Position numbers and translations under genes: made by a program. Below, in pieces: positions 9,078-18,235 of a stretch of DNA of 64,000 nt. The notes beneath the pieces were generated by a model. That model was not told the origin of the DNA. It searched no databases and saw only the letters and a program-made list of their open reading frames with translations. Positions within the stretch are counted from its first letter, which is position 1. Each line of letters begins with the position of its first letter. Location of the stretch: positions 1 through 64,000 of the forward strand of contig CATZLI010000008.1 of assembly GCA_958421275.1 (NCBI GenBank), written 5' to 3'. The stretch is from an uncultured Collinsella sp. GTDB lineage: Bacteria > Actinomycetota > Coriobacteriia > Coriobacteriales > Coriobacteriaceae.

Positions 9078-10526
9078 TTAGTGGCGCTCGAGGACCGCGA
9101 CGGTCTCGGTGTGGTCGGTATGAGGGAACATGTCGACGGGCGTGATCTTGAGCAGGCGATAGCCACCGTCGAGGAGCTGGTGTAGGTCACGCTCTTGGGT
9201 GACGGGATTGCAGCTGATATAGGTGATGCGGCGCGGCTTAAGTGCGCAGGCGGCCTCGAGGAACTCGGGGGTGGAACCGGCGCGCGGCGGGTCGATGGAA
9301 AGGACGTCGACGCGCTCGTTGTTGTCGGCGGCATCGAGAATATAGTCGGTCGCATCGTCGGCCATAAACCAAGCGCTGCGGGTGAGGCCGTTGAGCTCGG
9401 CGTTGCGACGTGCGTCGGCAATGCCCGCCGGGTTGCGCTCCACGCCGAGCAGCATAATGCCGACACCTCTGTCCTGGGCATCCTTCGCGGCGCACAGACC
9501 GATGGTGCCGCTGCCGCAGTACGCGTCCATAAGAATGTCACCCTGCTGCAGATCCATACCGTCAATGGCGAGCTGATAGAGCAGTTCGGTTTGCTGCGGG
9601 TTGGTCTGATAAAACGCGGTGGGGGAGATATCGAAGTCGCAGCCGAGCAGCTGATCGCGCATGCACTCGGCACCATAGGCGATACGAGTTTCCTCACCCA
9701 AGATGGCGTTACCGGGACGGCCATTGATATTTTGGGCAACGGTGACGATATGCGGATCGAGTGCCGCGACGGCCTCAAAGAACTCCTGTGCATGCGGTAA
9801 GTCACGCTGGGCGGTCACGAGCGTAACCATGATCTGGTCGGTGCGCCATCCGCAGCGGACGACGGCATAGCGAAGCAGCCCCAGATGCTTGTCCTCATTA
9901 AAGGCGGGAATATGCAGCCGCTCAGCTTCGCGCGCGATGCCGTTGAGAATCTGACGGGCACCCGGCGCCTCGACAGGACACTCGGGCACGGCAACGATTC
10001 TGTGCGTGCCGCGCTCAAAGAAACCGCAACGGACAGCACCCTCCTTACCGGGGGCAAAGGGAGTTGCAGCCTTATGACGAAAGCCACGCGGCGCAGGATA
10101 TTTACCCGGGTCGCCCAGGGTGACGCCCATACCGCGAATAGGATCAACGGCGATGCCCTCGCGCTCGCAAAGAGCAGCAAAAAGCTCCTCCATAGCAGCC
10201 TGCTTAGCTGCCAACTGCTTCTTATAAGGACGATTAAGCGCCGTGCACCCACCGCAAAATTTCATGATCGAACAGGGAGACTTGGGGTCCACAGCCTTAC
10301 GTGCAGACGAAACCGGATCATTATGCGGGCGCTTGGAGTGAGCCTGGGACGCCTTATCCCCGCTCCGACGAGAGCCGGGACGCTTGGCCTTAGCCTTGCC
10401 CTTGACCGACTTACCCTTCGAATCCTGAGACGACTTTGAATTCTTGGAAGATTTCTCCTCCTTCAACCCCTCAGCCGCCTCCACCAAAGCACGACGAGCC
10501 CTACGCTCCGCACGAGATTCTGCCAT
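9078..10526 (-). CDS. 23S rRNA (uracil-5-)-methyltransferase, RlmD/RlmCD family
   Basis: 482 residues. SAM-dependent C5-uridine methyltransferase of the TrmA/RlmD family. The first 80 residues are a lysine- and serine-rich extension (KSSKNSKSSQDSKGKS) not seen in the standard enzyme and probably RNA-binding. Cys85, Cys91 and Cys94 (CGGC) fit the [4Fe-4S] site. AYCGSGTIGL is the SAM motif; SIDPPRAG and YISCNP near the C-terminus carry the catalytic Cys. The target base (m5U747 or m5U1939) cannot be told from sequence. A TRAM domain is not obvious. Confidence 0.88.
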   Translation of the reverse strand: MAESRAERRARRALVEAAEGLKEEKSSKNSKSSQDSKGKSVKGKAKAKRPGSRRSGDKASQAHSKRPHNDPVSSARKAVDPKSPCSIMKFCGGCTALNRPYKKQLAAKQAAMEELFAALCEREGIAVDPIRGMGVTLGDPGKYPAPRGFRHKAATPFAPGKEGAVRCGFFERGTHRIVAVPECPVEAPGARQILNGIAREAERLHIPAFNEDKHLGLLRYAVVRCGWRTDQIMVTLVTAQRDLPHAQEFFEAVAALDPHIVTVAQNINGRPGNAILGEETRIAYGAECMRDQLLGCDFDISPTAFYQTNPQQTELLYQLAIDGMDLQQGDILMDAYCGSGTIGLCAAKDAQDRGVGIMLLGVERNPAGIADARRNAELNGLTRSAWFMADDATDYILDAADNNERVDVLSIDPPRAGSTPEFLEAACALKPRRITYISCNPVTQERDLHQLLDGGYRLLKITPVDMFPHTDHTETVAVLERH

Positions 10527-10635
10527 GAATTAACCCCACTAATTTATAAATTGAAATCTGAAAGCATTGTACCGTGCCAAGCTAGCAGACGATATACAAG
10601 CGTCCACTTCACGTCAGTGATAAGTCCAATGACGT

Positions 10636-10782
10636 TTGCCCGGCGTGGGCGGGGAGCGGCGCGTAATTAAGTTTATCGCGAGTTCCGCACGCAAAGGAAA
10701 GCACCTAATGTGCTTTCCGTCTTGCGCAGGACTGTAGAGCAGGAAACTTAATTACGCGCCGCTCCCCGCCCACGCCGGGCAA
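10636..10782. repeat. Constant-core, variable-arm inverted-repeat element, copy 1
   Basis: Perfect 39-bp inverted repeats (10636-10674 and 10744-10782) enclose a 69-nt core (10675-10743). The core holds an inner hairpin of GGAAAGCAC and GTGCTTTCC. The reverse complement of this core matches the core at 62665-62733: 26 nt on one side and 22 nt on the other are identical, while the inner stem sequence differs but still pairs. The outer arms are unrelated in detail to those of the second copy. It fills the divergent gap between the RNA methyltransferase and ABC importer genes. Confidence 0.9.
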
Positions 10783-10837
10783 GCTCTCCCTTGTACTCCA
10801 TCTCACTAAAGTGTATGATTCTGAACGTTATACGACT

Positions 10838-10857
10838 CACTTTACCTAACTAAAGTG
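10838..10857 (+). promoter_or_regulatory. Palindromic operator before the amino-acid ABC importer
   Basis: CACTTTA-N6-TAAAGTG, 17 bp before the ATG, with a third TAAAGTG at 10807-10813. The 16-nt centre CTTTACCTAACTAAAG resembles CTTTACTTAGTTAAAG at 41635-41650 before ilvE (13 of 16 identical). Position after a possible -10 (TTATAC, 10828-10833) would suit a repressor. Confidence 0.5.
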
Positions 10858-10874
10858 CCATCAAGGGGGATACC

Positions 10875-11735
10875 ATGAATGCCGATATGTCTCGTCGTCA
10901 GTTTGTTGGTCTAGCCGGTTCGCTTGCCACGGTGCTTGGCCTCGGCCTGGTAGGCTGCGGCGGTGGTGCCGATAAGGGCTCTGCTGCCGGATCTACCGCA
11001 GCCAAGGACGTGAAGGGCGCTGCGGAGTCCAAGAAGCTCATCGTGGGCTTTGACAAGTCCTATCCTCCGTATGGCTTTGTAGGCGATGATGGCGAGTACA
11101 CCGGCTTTGACCTCGACCTTGCCAAGGCCGTTGCCGACAAGCAGGGTTGGGGTGTTGAGTATGAGGCTATCGACTGGGATGCCAAGGACACGCTGCTCAA
11201 CTCGGGTGCCATCAACTGCATCTGGAACGGCTTTACCATGGAGGGCCGCGAGGACGACTACACGTTCTCCGAGCCTTACATGCTCAACGAGCAGGTGCTC
11301 GTGGTCAAGAAAGACGCGGGTATCAAGAGCTGGGACGATCTTGCCGGCAAGACCGTGATTACCCAGACCGATTCCGCCGCACAGGATGTGCTCGAGGGCG
11401 ACCAGAAGGATTTGGCGGCGACGTTTGCCACGCTCGATACCATCGGTGAGTACAACACGGCCTTTATGCAGCTCGAGAGTGGTGCAGTCGATGCCGTTGC
11501 CTGTGACCTCTCGATCGCTCAGTATCAGCTTGCCGCCAAGCCCGATGCCTATACGCAGCTCGACAAGCCGCTGTCCAGCGAGCACTATGCCGTCGGCTTT
11601 AAGAAGGGCGACACCAAGTCCGCCGATGCCGTGACCGAATCGCTCAAGGCACTCTACGAGGATGGCACGGTCAAGGACCTCTGCGATAAATATGCAGATT
11701 ACGGTCTGTCTTTCGATAATTGGGTGCTCAAGTAA
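10875..11735 (+). CDS. Amino-acid ABC transporter substrate-binding lipoprotein
   Basis: 286 residues. The N-terminus has a Tat-like SRRQF followed by a hydrophobic stretch and a lipobox ending LVGC, so it is predicted to be exported, probably folded, and lipid-anchored at about Cys28. The mature part is a family 3 periplasmic-type binding protein: YPPYGFVGDDGEYTGFDLDLA and IWNGFTMEGRE are the classic polar amino-acid signatures. AAGGGGGA precedes the start. Its stop overlaps the next start (TAATG), so it is co-translated with the permease. The ligand (cystine, glutamine or another polar amino acid) is not resolvable. Confidence 0.92.
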   Translation: MNADMSRRQFVGLAGSLATVLGLGLVGCGGGADKGSAAGSTAAKDVKGAAESKKLIVGFDKSYPPYGFVGDDGEYTGFDLDLAKAVADKQGWGVEYEAIDWDAKDTLLNSGAINCIWNGFTMEGREDDYTFSEPYMLNEQVLVVKKDAGIKSWDDLAGKTVITQTDSAAQDVLEGDQKDLAATFATLDTIGEYNTAFMQLESGAVDAVACDLSIAQYQLAAKPDAYTQLDKPLSSEHYAVGFKKGDTKSADAVTESLKALYEDGTVKDLCDKYADYGLSFDNWVLK

Positions 11736-12388
11736 TGTCTATTCAGGTCATGATGCAGATGCTTGGCCAGGGATTCTTGGTCAGTTTGCAGCTGTTTGTA
11801 CTGACGCTGCTCGGGTCGATTCCGCTGGGAATCCCCGTGGCGTTTATGCGCATGAGCAAAATTGCGCCGCTCCGCTGGATTGCGCGCATCTACATTTCGG
11901 TCATGCGCGGTACGCCGCTCATGCTGCAGATGTTTGCCATCTACTTTGCCCCGTACTACGTGTTTGGCATTTCGCTCACGCCCGATTCCAAGTGGACGGC
12001 GTGCGTCGTGGCATTCATCATCAACTACGCCGGCTACTTTGCCGAGATCTATCGCTCGGGCCTGCAGTCCATTCCGCGCGGTCAATACGAGGCTGCCGAG
12101 GTGTTGGGTTACTCGCGCATACAGACGTTTCTGTATATCGTGATGCCGCAGGTCGCCAAGCGCATTTTGCCGGCGATGGGCAACGAGATCATCACACTGG
12201 TCAAGGACACGTCGCTGGCGTTCGCCATCGGCGTGGGTGAGATGTTCTCGACCGCCAAGGCGCTGGTTGCCTCGCAGGTGAGCATGGTGCCGTTTGCAAT
12301 CGCGGCGCTGATCTACTGGGTCTTTAACTTCGTCGTCGAGATGCTGCTGGGCGCCGCCGAGAAGCGACTTGACTACTACCACGACTAG
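11735..12388 (+). CDS. Amino-acid ABC transporter permease (His/Glu/Gln/Arg type)
   Basis: 217 residues from the ATG at 11735, which overlaps the upstream stop codon. Several hydrophobic helices and the EAA loop (QYEAAEVLGYSRIQTF) place it in the HisM/GlnP permease family; MRGTPLMLQMF is the usual N-terminal signature. One permease gene is present, so the channel is probably a homodimer. Confidence 0.92.
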   Translation: MSIQVMMQMLGQGFLVSLQLFVLTLLGSIPLGIPVAFMRMSKIAPLRWIARIYISVMRGTPLMLQMFAIYFAPYYVFGISLTPDSKWTACVVAFIINYAGYFAEIYRSGLQSIPRGQYEAAEVLGYSRIQTFLYIVMPQVAKRILPAMGNEIITLVKDTSLAFAIGVGEMFSTAKALVASQVSMVPFAIAALIYWVFNFVVEMLLGAAEKRLDYYHD

Positions 12389-12426
12389 CCTGTTCCGTCG
12401 TGCTTTTCAAACACATGGAGGTTCCC

Positions 12427-13191
12427 GTGTCCGGAACGGTAATGAATATATCGAACGCGCGTAAGGCGTTTGGCGGCAATGAGGTACTCAAGGATATCTC
12501 GCTCGAGGTCAAGCGTGGCGAGGTCGTGGCGATTATCGGGCCTTCGGGCGGCGGTAAGTCCACGCTGCTGCGCTGCGCCACGCTGCTCGAGACGCTCGAC
12601 GGTGGCTCGCTCTCGTTTGGCGACCTTGCCGTCGCGACGGATGCGGGTTCGGGCGCGGTGTACGCAAAGGGCGATGTGCCTAAACAGGCGCGCTCGCGGT
12701 TTGGTCTGGTGTTTCAGAACTACAATCTGTTCCCGCACTATACCGTGATGAAAAACATCACCGATGCACCGATCCGCGTGCTTAAGCGCCCGCGCGAGCA
12801 GGCGGAGGCCCGCGCACACGAGCTTATTGCACAGATGGGGCTGACGGGCAACGAGAACAAGGTGCCCTGTGAGCTTTCGGGCGGCCAGCAGCAGCGCGTG
12901 AGTATTGCCCGTGCCTTGGCGCTCGACCCGGAAATCTTGTTCTTTGATGAGCCGACCTCGGCGCTCGATCCAGAGCTGACGGCCGAGGTGCTGCGCGTCA
13001 TCAAGGATCTGGCTGCGCAGAATATGACGATGGTAATCGTGACCCACGCGATGCAGTTTGCGCGCGATGTTGCCGACCGCGTGGTCTTTATGGATGGCGG
13101 TCGTATTGTCGAGGAGGGTCCGGCCGAGCAGGTCATCGACCATCCGCGCGAGCAGCGTACGCGCGAGTTCCTGAGCCGTATCGAGGGATAG
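12427..13191 (+). CDS. Amino-acid ABC transporter ATP-binding protein
   Basis: 254 residues if the GTG at 12427 is used; GGAGG lies 5 nt before it, better than the upstream in-frame starts at 12400 and 12415. Walker A GPSGGGKST, Q-loop, signature LSGGQQQR and Walker B ILFFDEPTSALDPE are intact, as in GlnQ/HisP. It is the last gene of the three-gene importer operon and is followed by a strong terminator. Confidence 0.93.
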   Translation: MSGTVMNISNARKAFGGNEVLKDISLEVKRGEVVAIIGPSGGGKSTLLRCATLLETLDGGSLSFGDLAVATDAGSGAVYAKGDVPKQARSRFGLVFQNYNLFPHYTVMKNITDAPIRVLKRPREQAEARAHELIAQMGLTGNENKVPCELSGGQQQRVSIARALALDPEILFFDEPTSALDPELTAEVLRVIKDLAAQNMTMVIVTHAMQFARDVADRVVFMDGGRIVEEGPAEQVIDHPREQRTREFLSRIEG

Positions 13192-13224
13192 GCTCAGCTA
13201 TTTACTCAACTGTTTATTGAGGCG

Positions 13225-13264
13225 AAACCGCCGCAGGTCTTACGGCCTGCGGCGGTTTTTTGTT
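13225..13264 (+). terminator. Terminator of the amino-acid importer operon
   Basis: A 13-bp stem AAACCGCCGCAGG with CCTGCGGCGGTTT and a T6 tail. The remaining sequence to 13501 holds no gene I can support; it is GC-rich with short dyads and may be an untranslated leader for the EF-G-like gene. Confidence 0.9.
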
Positions 13265-13501
13265 TGCATCCGCGGGGTTCAATAATCGCCTCGCAAGCTC
13301 GCGCCCTCCTCTCGCCGCCCGTATCCATACGCGTGCCGAAAGGTCTGCATGGACAGGCGACTGCAAGGGTAGGGTGGTGGCATAGGACATTTGGAGGGTG
13401 AGTCGGCTCGACTGCCGACCATGCTGCTCCCGGGACGGCACCGACCGCGAACTCTCCCCGTTGGCGTCGCGCAATGCGCGCGGCCCTGCAAGGAGGTCAT
13501 C

Positions 13502-15577
13502 ATGGGTGCTCCCAAGACTGGCAACGTAAGGAACGTGGTGCTCGTAGGCCAAGGCGGGGTGGGCAAGACTTCACTCGCCGAGGCCATGCTCCACCTTTCC
13601 GGCAAGACCGCCCGCCTGGGCGGCCACGACGGCACCAAGCCCACGCTCGACTATGACCCCGAAGAGGTTAAGCGTGCGTTTTCCATCTCGACGACCATCG
13701 CGCCGATCGACTGGAAGGGCGCGCGCATCAATGTGCTCGATGCCCCGTGCTACCCCGATTTTATCGGCGACGCCTTTGCCGCGATGAGCGTCTGCGAGAC
13801 GGCTCTGTTTGTGGTCGACGCCGAGGCCGGCCCACAGCCTACGACGGTTAAGCTCTGGTATGCCGCCGAGGACCTGCGCCTGGCGCGTGCGGTGTTCGTA
13901 AACCGCCTGTCGCGCTCCGAGGCCAGCTTTGCGACCACGATGGACCTGCTGCAGGAGCGCTTTGGCACGCGCCTAGGCGCCGTGACCCTCCCCTGGGGCG
14001 AGGGCGAGGACTTTGACGGCATTATCGACCTGGTGCGCATGAAGGCGCGCCATTGCAACGGCACCGAGGCCGTTGAGTCGGAGATCCCCGAGGAGTATCG
14101 TGCCCAGGCCGAGGAAGCCCATGACCATCTGTGCGAGCTGGTGGCCGAGGCTGACGACGAACTGATGATGAAGTACCTGGAGGGCGAGGAGACGCTGACG
14201 CAGGAGGAGCTTGAAGGCCTGCTGTCGAAGGCGATCGCCGAGCGCATCTTTGTGCCGGTCTTTGCGGGCGATTGCATTAAGGAGCAGGGCGTCAACTCGC
14301 TGATGGACGACATCGCCACGTACTTCCCGGCGCCGACGGACTACGGCGAGATGCCGCTCATCGACGGTGATTCGCTCAAGATTTCGAGCGACGATGACCG
14401 TCCGGTGGCGTTTGTGTTTAAGACCCTGGCCGATCCGCAGCAGGGTCGCATCAGCTTTATCAAGGTGCTGACGGGTACGCTTGAGCCGGGTCTTGAGCTG
14501 ATCAACGCGCGCACCCGCAAGGGCGACCGTCTGGCTCACCTGTATGTGATGTGCGGCCGCGACATGACCGAGGTCGGTCACGCCTATGCCGGCGACATTA
14601 TCGTGGCGCCCAAGCTGGCGGCCGAGACGGGCGATACGCTCTCGATTACCGGCAAGGTCGAGGCTGCGGCGTTTAAGTTCCCCAACTCGCAGTACCGCAT
14701 TGCCATCGAGGCCGAGAATCGCGGCGACGAAGAGAAGCTCTACACGTTTATCGAGAAGGCCTGCAAGGCCGATCCGACCATGAGCATCGACCGCGACGAG
14801 GAGACCGGCCAGACCATTATCTCCGCCGTTGGTGAGGCGCAGGTTTCGGTGCTGCTCAATCGTTTGGAGGATCGCACCAAGGTCGTAGCCAAGAGCGTGC
14901 CGATCCGCATTCCGTATCGCGAGACCATTCGCCGTACGGCAAGTGCCCAGGGCCGCCATAAGAAGCAGACCGGCGGCGCCGGTCAGTACGGCGACTGCTG
15001 GCTGCGCGTGGAGCCGCTCATTGGGCCCGACGGCACGAGCGATGGCTATGAGTTTGTGGACGAGGTCGTGGGCGGCCGTATTCCGCGCTCGCTGATTCCC
15101 GCCGTGGACAAGGGCGTCCAGGAGACCATGAAGGACGGCATCATTGCCGGCTACCCGCTCACGGGCATTCGCGTGGCTGTGTACGACGGCTCGTATCACA
15201 GCGTCGACTCCAACGAGATGGCGTTCCGCGCGGCGGCTCGCATCGGCCTGCGCAAGGCATGTGCCGATGCCGACCCGGTGGTGCTAGAGCCCATCGAGGA
15301 AATCACGGTGACTATCCCCGAGAGCTACGCGGGCGCCGTGATGGGCGACATCTCGGCCTCGCGCGGTCGCGTGACGGGCATGGAGACCGATGAGCGTGGC
15401 GATACCGTGGTCATCGCCCAGGCGCCGCTGGCAGAGCTGACGGATTACTCGACGCGCCTGCGCTCTATCACGCGCGGCACGGGCGACTTTACCATGAAGC
15501 CCGCCGGCTACGAGCAGGTGCCTTATGACGTTCAGGCCAAGCTGGTCGAGCGCTACGAGGAGGGCCGCGCCAAGTAG
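13502..15577 (+). CDS. Elongation factor G-like translational GTPase (FusA2 type)
   Basis: 691 residues from the ATG at 13502, which follows AAGGAGG at a good distance. The order of domains is that of EF-G: G domain, domain II, then III-V. G1 is GQGGVGKTS, but G3 reads DAPCYPDF rather than DAPGHxDF and the G4 position reads NRLS rather than NKxD, so guanine recognition is altered. This is typical of the non-canonical EF-G paralogues found in actinobacteria, whose job (stress, ribosome recycling or regulation) is not settled. It is monocistronic. A canonical fusA is not in the window. Confidence 0.85.
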   Translation: MGAPKTGNVRNVVLVGQGGVGKTSLAEAMLHLSGKTARLGGHDGTKPTLDYDPEEVKRAFSISTTIAPIDWKGARINVLDAPCYPDFIGDAFAAMSVCETALFVVDAEAGPQPTTVKLWYAAEDLRLARAVFVNRLSRSEASFATTMDLLQERFGTRLGAVTLPWGEGEDFDGIIDLVRMKARHCNGTEAVESEIPEEYRAQAEEAHDHLCELVAEADDELMMKYLEGEETLTQEELEGLLSKAIAERIFVPVFAGDCIKEQGVNSLMDDIATYFPAPTDYGEMPLIDGDSLKISSDDDRPVAFVFKTLADPQQGRISFIKVLTGTLEPGLELINARTRKGDRLAHLYVMCGRDMTEVGHAYAGDIIVAPKLAAETGDTLSITGKVEAAAFKFPNSQYRIAIEAENRGDEEKLYTFIEKACKADPTMSIDRDEETGQTIISAVGEAQVSVLLNRLEDRTKVVAKSVPIRIPYRETIRRTASAQGRHKKQTGGAGQYGDCWLRVEPLIGPDGTSDGYEFVDEVVGGRIPRSLIPAVDKGVQETMKDGIIAGYPLTGIRVAVYDGSYHSVDSNEMAFRAAARIGLRKACADADPVVLEPIEEITVTIPESYAGAVMGDISASRGRVTGMETDERGDTVVIAQAPLAELTDYSTRLRSITRGTGDFTMKPAGYEQVPYDVQAKLVERYEEGRAK

Positions 15578-15611
15578 CGTGCGATTTTGCCTGCAATGTA
15601 GGTGCTGACGA

Positions 15612-15648
15612 AAGGGCCGCCTTGGGTAACCGGGGCGGCCTTATTTGA
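15612..15648 (+). terminator. Terminator of the EF-G-like gene
   Basis: GGCCGCC pairs with GGCGGCC, flanked by A and T residues, about 35 bp after the stop. Confidence 0.7.
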
Positions 15649-15706
15649 TTCCTTGGGGACGGAGGAAAACGGATCATTTTTTGGGTTACGGGCAGCTTGG
15701 TCGGCC

Positions 15707-16690
15707 CTAAACTCCCGAGGTCTGGTTGCGGCCGGTGGCGTAGTCGATCTGCACATGCGGCTGCAGGTTGTAGCAGTACACGTGGAAGCAGAGGGTCTTG
15801 CCGTGGTCCTCGATCGATTGCGCCTCAAGGCGCACGCCACGGCAGACAAGTTCCTCTTCGTTGTACATAGGCGTGACGCGGTAGAGCACATGGTTGCCCG
15901 TGTCGCGGATGTAGTCGAGGATCTGCTCTTCAAACGGCAGCATGCCCGTCTCGTTGAGATAGCGCGTGCCGGTGAGGAGATTCTTGCGGTTGGCGTTTTC
16001 GCCGCAGAGCGACCAGGCGATGAGGTGGCAGCGGTTGTAGAGGCTCTGGCCCGGAATAAAGTCGTAGCGCTGCTGGTGCCAACCGGCAGGATGGATACGC
16101 GAGATATCGCCGCGCTCGCCTTGACCGAGTGATTCGGGGCCCACGCAGGCGAGTGCTTTGCGGGTGCGGCCCAGGCTGTCGAGCTTGGAGAACTTCTTAA
16201 AGCAGCCCTCTTCTGTAGCGCGCTCGTATTCATCGAGCGTGAATGATGGTGTGCCGAGCGGGTGCGTGCTGTCGGCGCGAAGGGCAACGTAGGGGTTGCC
16301 GGCGTAGTCGGGAATGCTGCTGAGATAAACACCGCGGGCGCGGTTGAGGTCGGGGTTTTCGACCTCGTCGATGGGGGTGGCGGCACTGTCCGCGGAAACG
16401 TCGTCATCGGTGTCGGTTGCGGCGGAATCGGAGCCATCGCCAGAGTCCTGGCCGTTTTGAGGGTCCGGGGAGCTCGCCGTTCCCGATTCGAGCCGGGCAA
16501 CCAGGTCTGCCTCGTCGTCGGTGCGGCTGGGGCTCTCGTTTTGTTTTTCGGCCAGAGCCGCCGCTTGCTCATCGCTTTGCGGCGACAGCAGCTTGGGCGC
16601 CCCGTCAAGCGATCCCGTAAACAGCGCAAACCCTAGCACTACGGTGGTGCCGATGGAAAGTATTTGCTTGTAGGCGGGCTTGCGCGACAT
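15707..16690 (-). CDS. Membrane-anchored DNA/RNA non-specific endonuclease (EndA-like)
   Basis: 327 residues. An uncleaved signal anchor (about 8-26) is followed by a disordered acidic linker (about 40-112, rich in D, S, A) and a nuclease domain (about 117-327). The segment LYNRCHLIAWSLCGEN (His222 as likely general base) and NRKNLLTGTRYLN fit the beta-beta-alpha metal nuclease family that includes streptococcal EndA, where the motif is DRGH; here it is NRCH. Such surface nucleases digest extracellular DNA, either during DNA uptake or for nutrition. It is monocistronic and divergent from nothing obvious. Confidence 0.82.
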   Translation of the reverse strand: MSRKPAYKQILSIGTTVVLGFALFTGSLDGAPKLLSPQSDEQAAALAEKQNESPSRTDDEADLVARLESGTASSPDPQNGQDSGDGSDSAATDTDDDVSADSAATPIDEVENPDLNRARGVYLSSIPDYAGNPYVALRADSTHPLGTPSFTLDEYERATEEGCFKKFSKLDSLGRTRKALACVGPESLGQGERGDISRIHPAGWHQQRYDFIPGQSLYNRCHLIAWSLCGENANRKNLLTGTRYLNETGMLPFEEQILDYIRDTGNHVLYRVTPMYNEEELVCRGVRLEAQSIEDHGKTLCFHVYCYNLQPHVQIDYATGRNQTSGV

Positions 16691-16809
16691 TGAGGCTCCT
16701 GGATGGACGGTTGGGAATCTACCAGTCTAGCAGGAGCCGGCAAGGGCCGCTCCACCGAACAAATACTTAAGATTTGAGACAAACGCTACTGATTCATTTG
16801 TCCCGCGGT

Positions 16810-17820
16810 CTAGATCGAGGTGGAGTCGAGCCAGTTGAGCTTGCACTCGAGAATGCGCTGCTCGCCGGGTTCGCTGCTTCCGTCAAGTAGGGCGAGCAGC
16901 ATCTCGGCTGCTTCGCGACCTTCTTGGTCGACGGGCTCGATGATGGTGGAGACGGTCGGTGTGGTGAGATTAGTCCAGTCTTCGCAGTTGAGTCCCAAAA
17001 GGCCGATTTGCTGCGGAAGCAGATGGGCCATGGGCTGGAGGGCCTTGTAGACACGGGGAAGTGCCCACTGATTTTGCACGAAGATAAGGGTTCGCTTGGC
17101 GGGATTGAACTTGAATTTAAAGTATTCGGTGAGCTCGTTGATTGACGGCTTGTTGTGATCGATGGGAATCGCTTTGTAGAGCTGCCCATTCGCGGCCAGT
17201 GCCTCGGCATACCCCTGAAAACGCTCCATGCGGGTGCGCATCTCGGTCATGTTGGCGGCAATGGAAAAGAAATCTTCGTAGCCGGCGTCGAGGAGCGCCT
17301 GTGTGGCGTTGTACACGCCGTCGTAAAGGTTGGTTTTGATCCAGCTGGTACCTGGGCTATAGATGGCCGCATCGAAAAAGACGATCGGCTTGCCGGCGCG
17401 TCTAATGCGGTCGTGCACGGCTTTGAAGTTTGCCGTGGGCTGGATGATAAAGCCATCGACGCCCAGCGAGAGCATTTTGTCGACGTACATGAGCTCGGTC
17501 TCGGGGTTAAAGTTGCTCGTGCAAACGACCGTCTGGTAGCCCGCGGGGAGCATGACCTGCTCCATGCCATTGAGAATGAGCCCCGCCCATTTGTTGGTGT
17601 TATCCAAAATGATGATGGCAATGACGTGGGTTTGCTTGCCGGTGAGCGTCTGCGCTTGGGCGTTGGGAACGTATCCGAGTTCCTTAATGACGCGCGCGAT
17701 TTTGTTCTGCGTCTTCTCGCTAAGCTTTTCTCGTTTGTCGTTGAGGTAATACGAGACGCTTGCCGTCGAGGTTCCCGCCTCTCGAGCGACGTCTGCGATC
17801 GTAACGCGCTGTTTTGCCAC
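16810..17820 (-). CDS. LacI-family transcriptional regulator of the PTS sugar operon
   Basis: 336 residues from a GTG at 17820 with AAGGAG upstream; a longer frame to 17856 lacks a good site. The N-terminal helix-turn-helix VTIADVAREAGTSTASVSYYLN is textbook LacI, followed by a hinge and a periplasmic-binding-protein-like sensor domain (VIAIIILDNTNKWAGLI). It is divergent from the PTS operon beginning at 18236, so it most likely represses that operon and is relieved by the imported sugar or its phosphate. The DNA-reading residues differ from the second LacI at 26831. Confidence 0.9.
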   Translation of the reverse strand: MAKQRVTIADVAREAGTSTASVSYYLNDKREKLSEKTQNKIARVIKELGYVPNAQAQTLTGKQTHVIAIIILDNTNKWAGLILNGMEQVMLPAGYQTVVCTSNFNPETELMYVDKMLSLGVDGFIIQPTANFKAVHDRIRRAGKPIVFFDAAIYSPGTSWIKTNLYDGVYNATQALLDAGYEDFFSIAANMTEMRTRMERFQGYAEALAANGQLYKAIPIDHNKPSINELTEYFKFKFNPAKRTLIFVQNQWALPRVYKALQPMAHLLPQQIGLLGLNCEDWTNLTTPTVSTIIEPVDQEGREAAEMLLALLDGSSEPGEQRILECKLNWLDSTSI

Positions 17821-18042
17821 AGCGACTCCTTCCGACAGATGAGCATTTTCCAACATGATGACTTTGAGTCTTGGTGAAGGATACGCTTCGGTGAGCGGCT
17901 TTTTCCTTTCATATGAGTATGCAACAAATGCGGCATACGGGTGGGGTCGAAATTTGTGACCGGCATGCGCATCTGCCGTCTACCGAGAAAATCAAATACT
18001 TCTTGACTTTTGAAATCGAGGGCAAAATCGCAGGATTCATTT

Positions 18043-18075
18043 TTGGTTAAACGCATAACTAAATCGCATAACCAA
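18043..18075. promoter_or_regulatory. Candidate LacI operator upstream of the PTS operon
   Basis: TTGGTTA (18043-18049) and TAACCAA (18069-18075) form an inverted repeat, with CGCATAAC repeated directly in it at 18052 and 18065, spaced 13 bp. It lies in the 415-bp divergent gap (17821-18235), which holds no gene. Assignment to the adjacent LacI is by position only. Confidence 0.4.
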
Positions 18076-18235
18076 CGCTCTGACCTGCGCGTTTACCGAA
18101 ATAAGCTGGCATTAAGAAAAACGAGCACCTATATTGTTCTTGTCGAAAAGACAGCAAGTCCAAACGGCAGGGGATGCTCCGGAGGCCTCCGCAAACGGTG
18201 TCTTGCGCACGCAACTCTATGAAAAGAGGGAAGCA

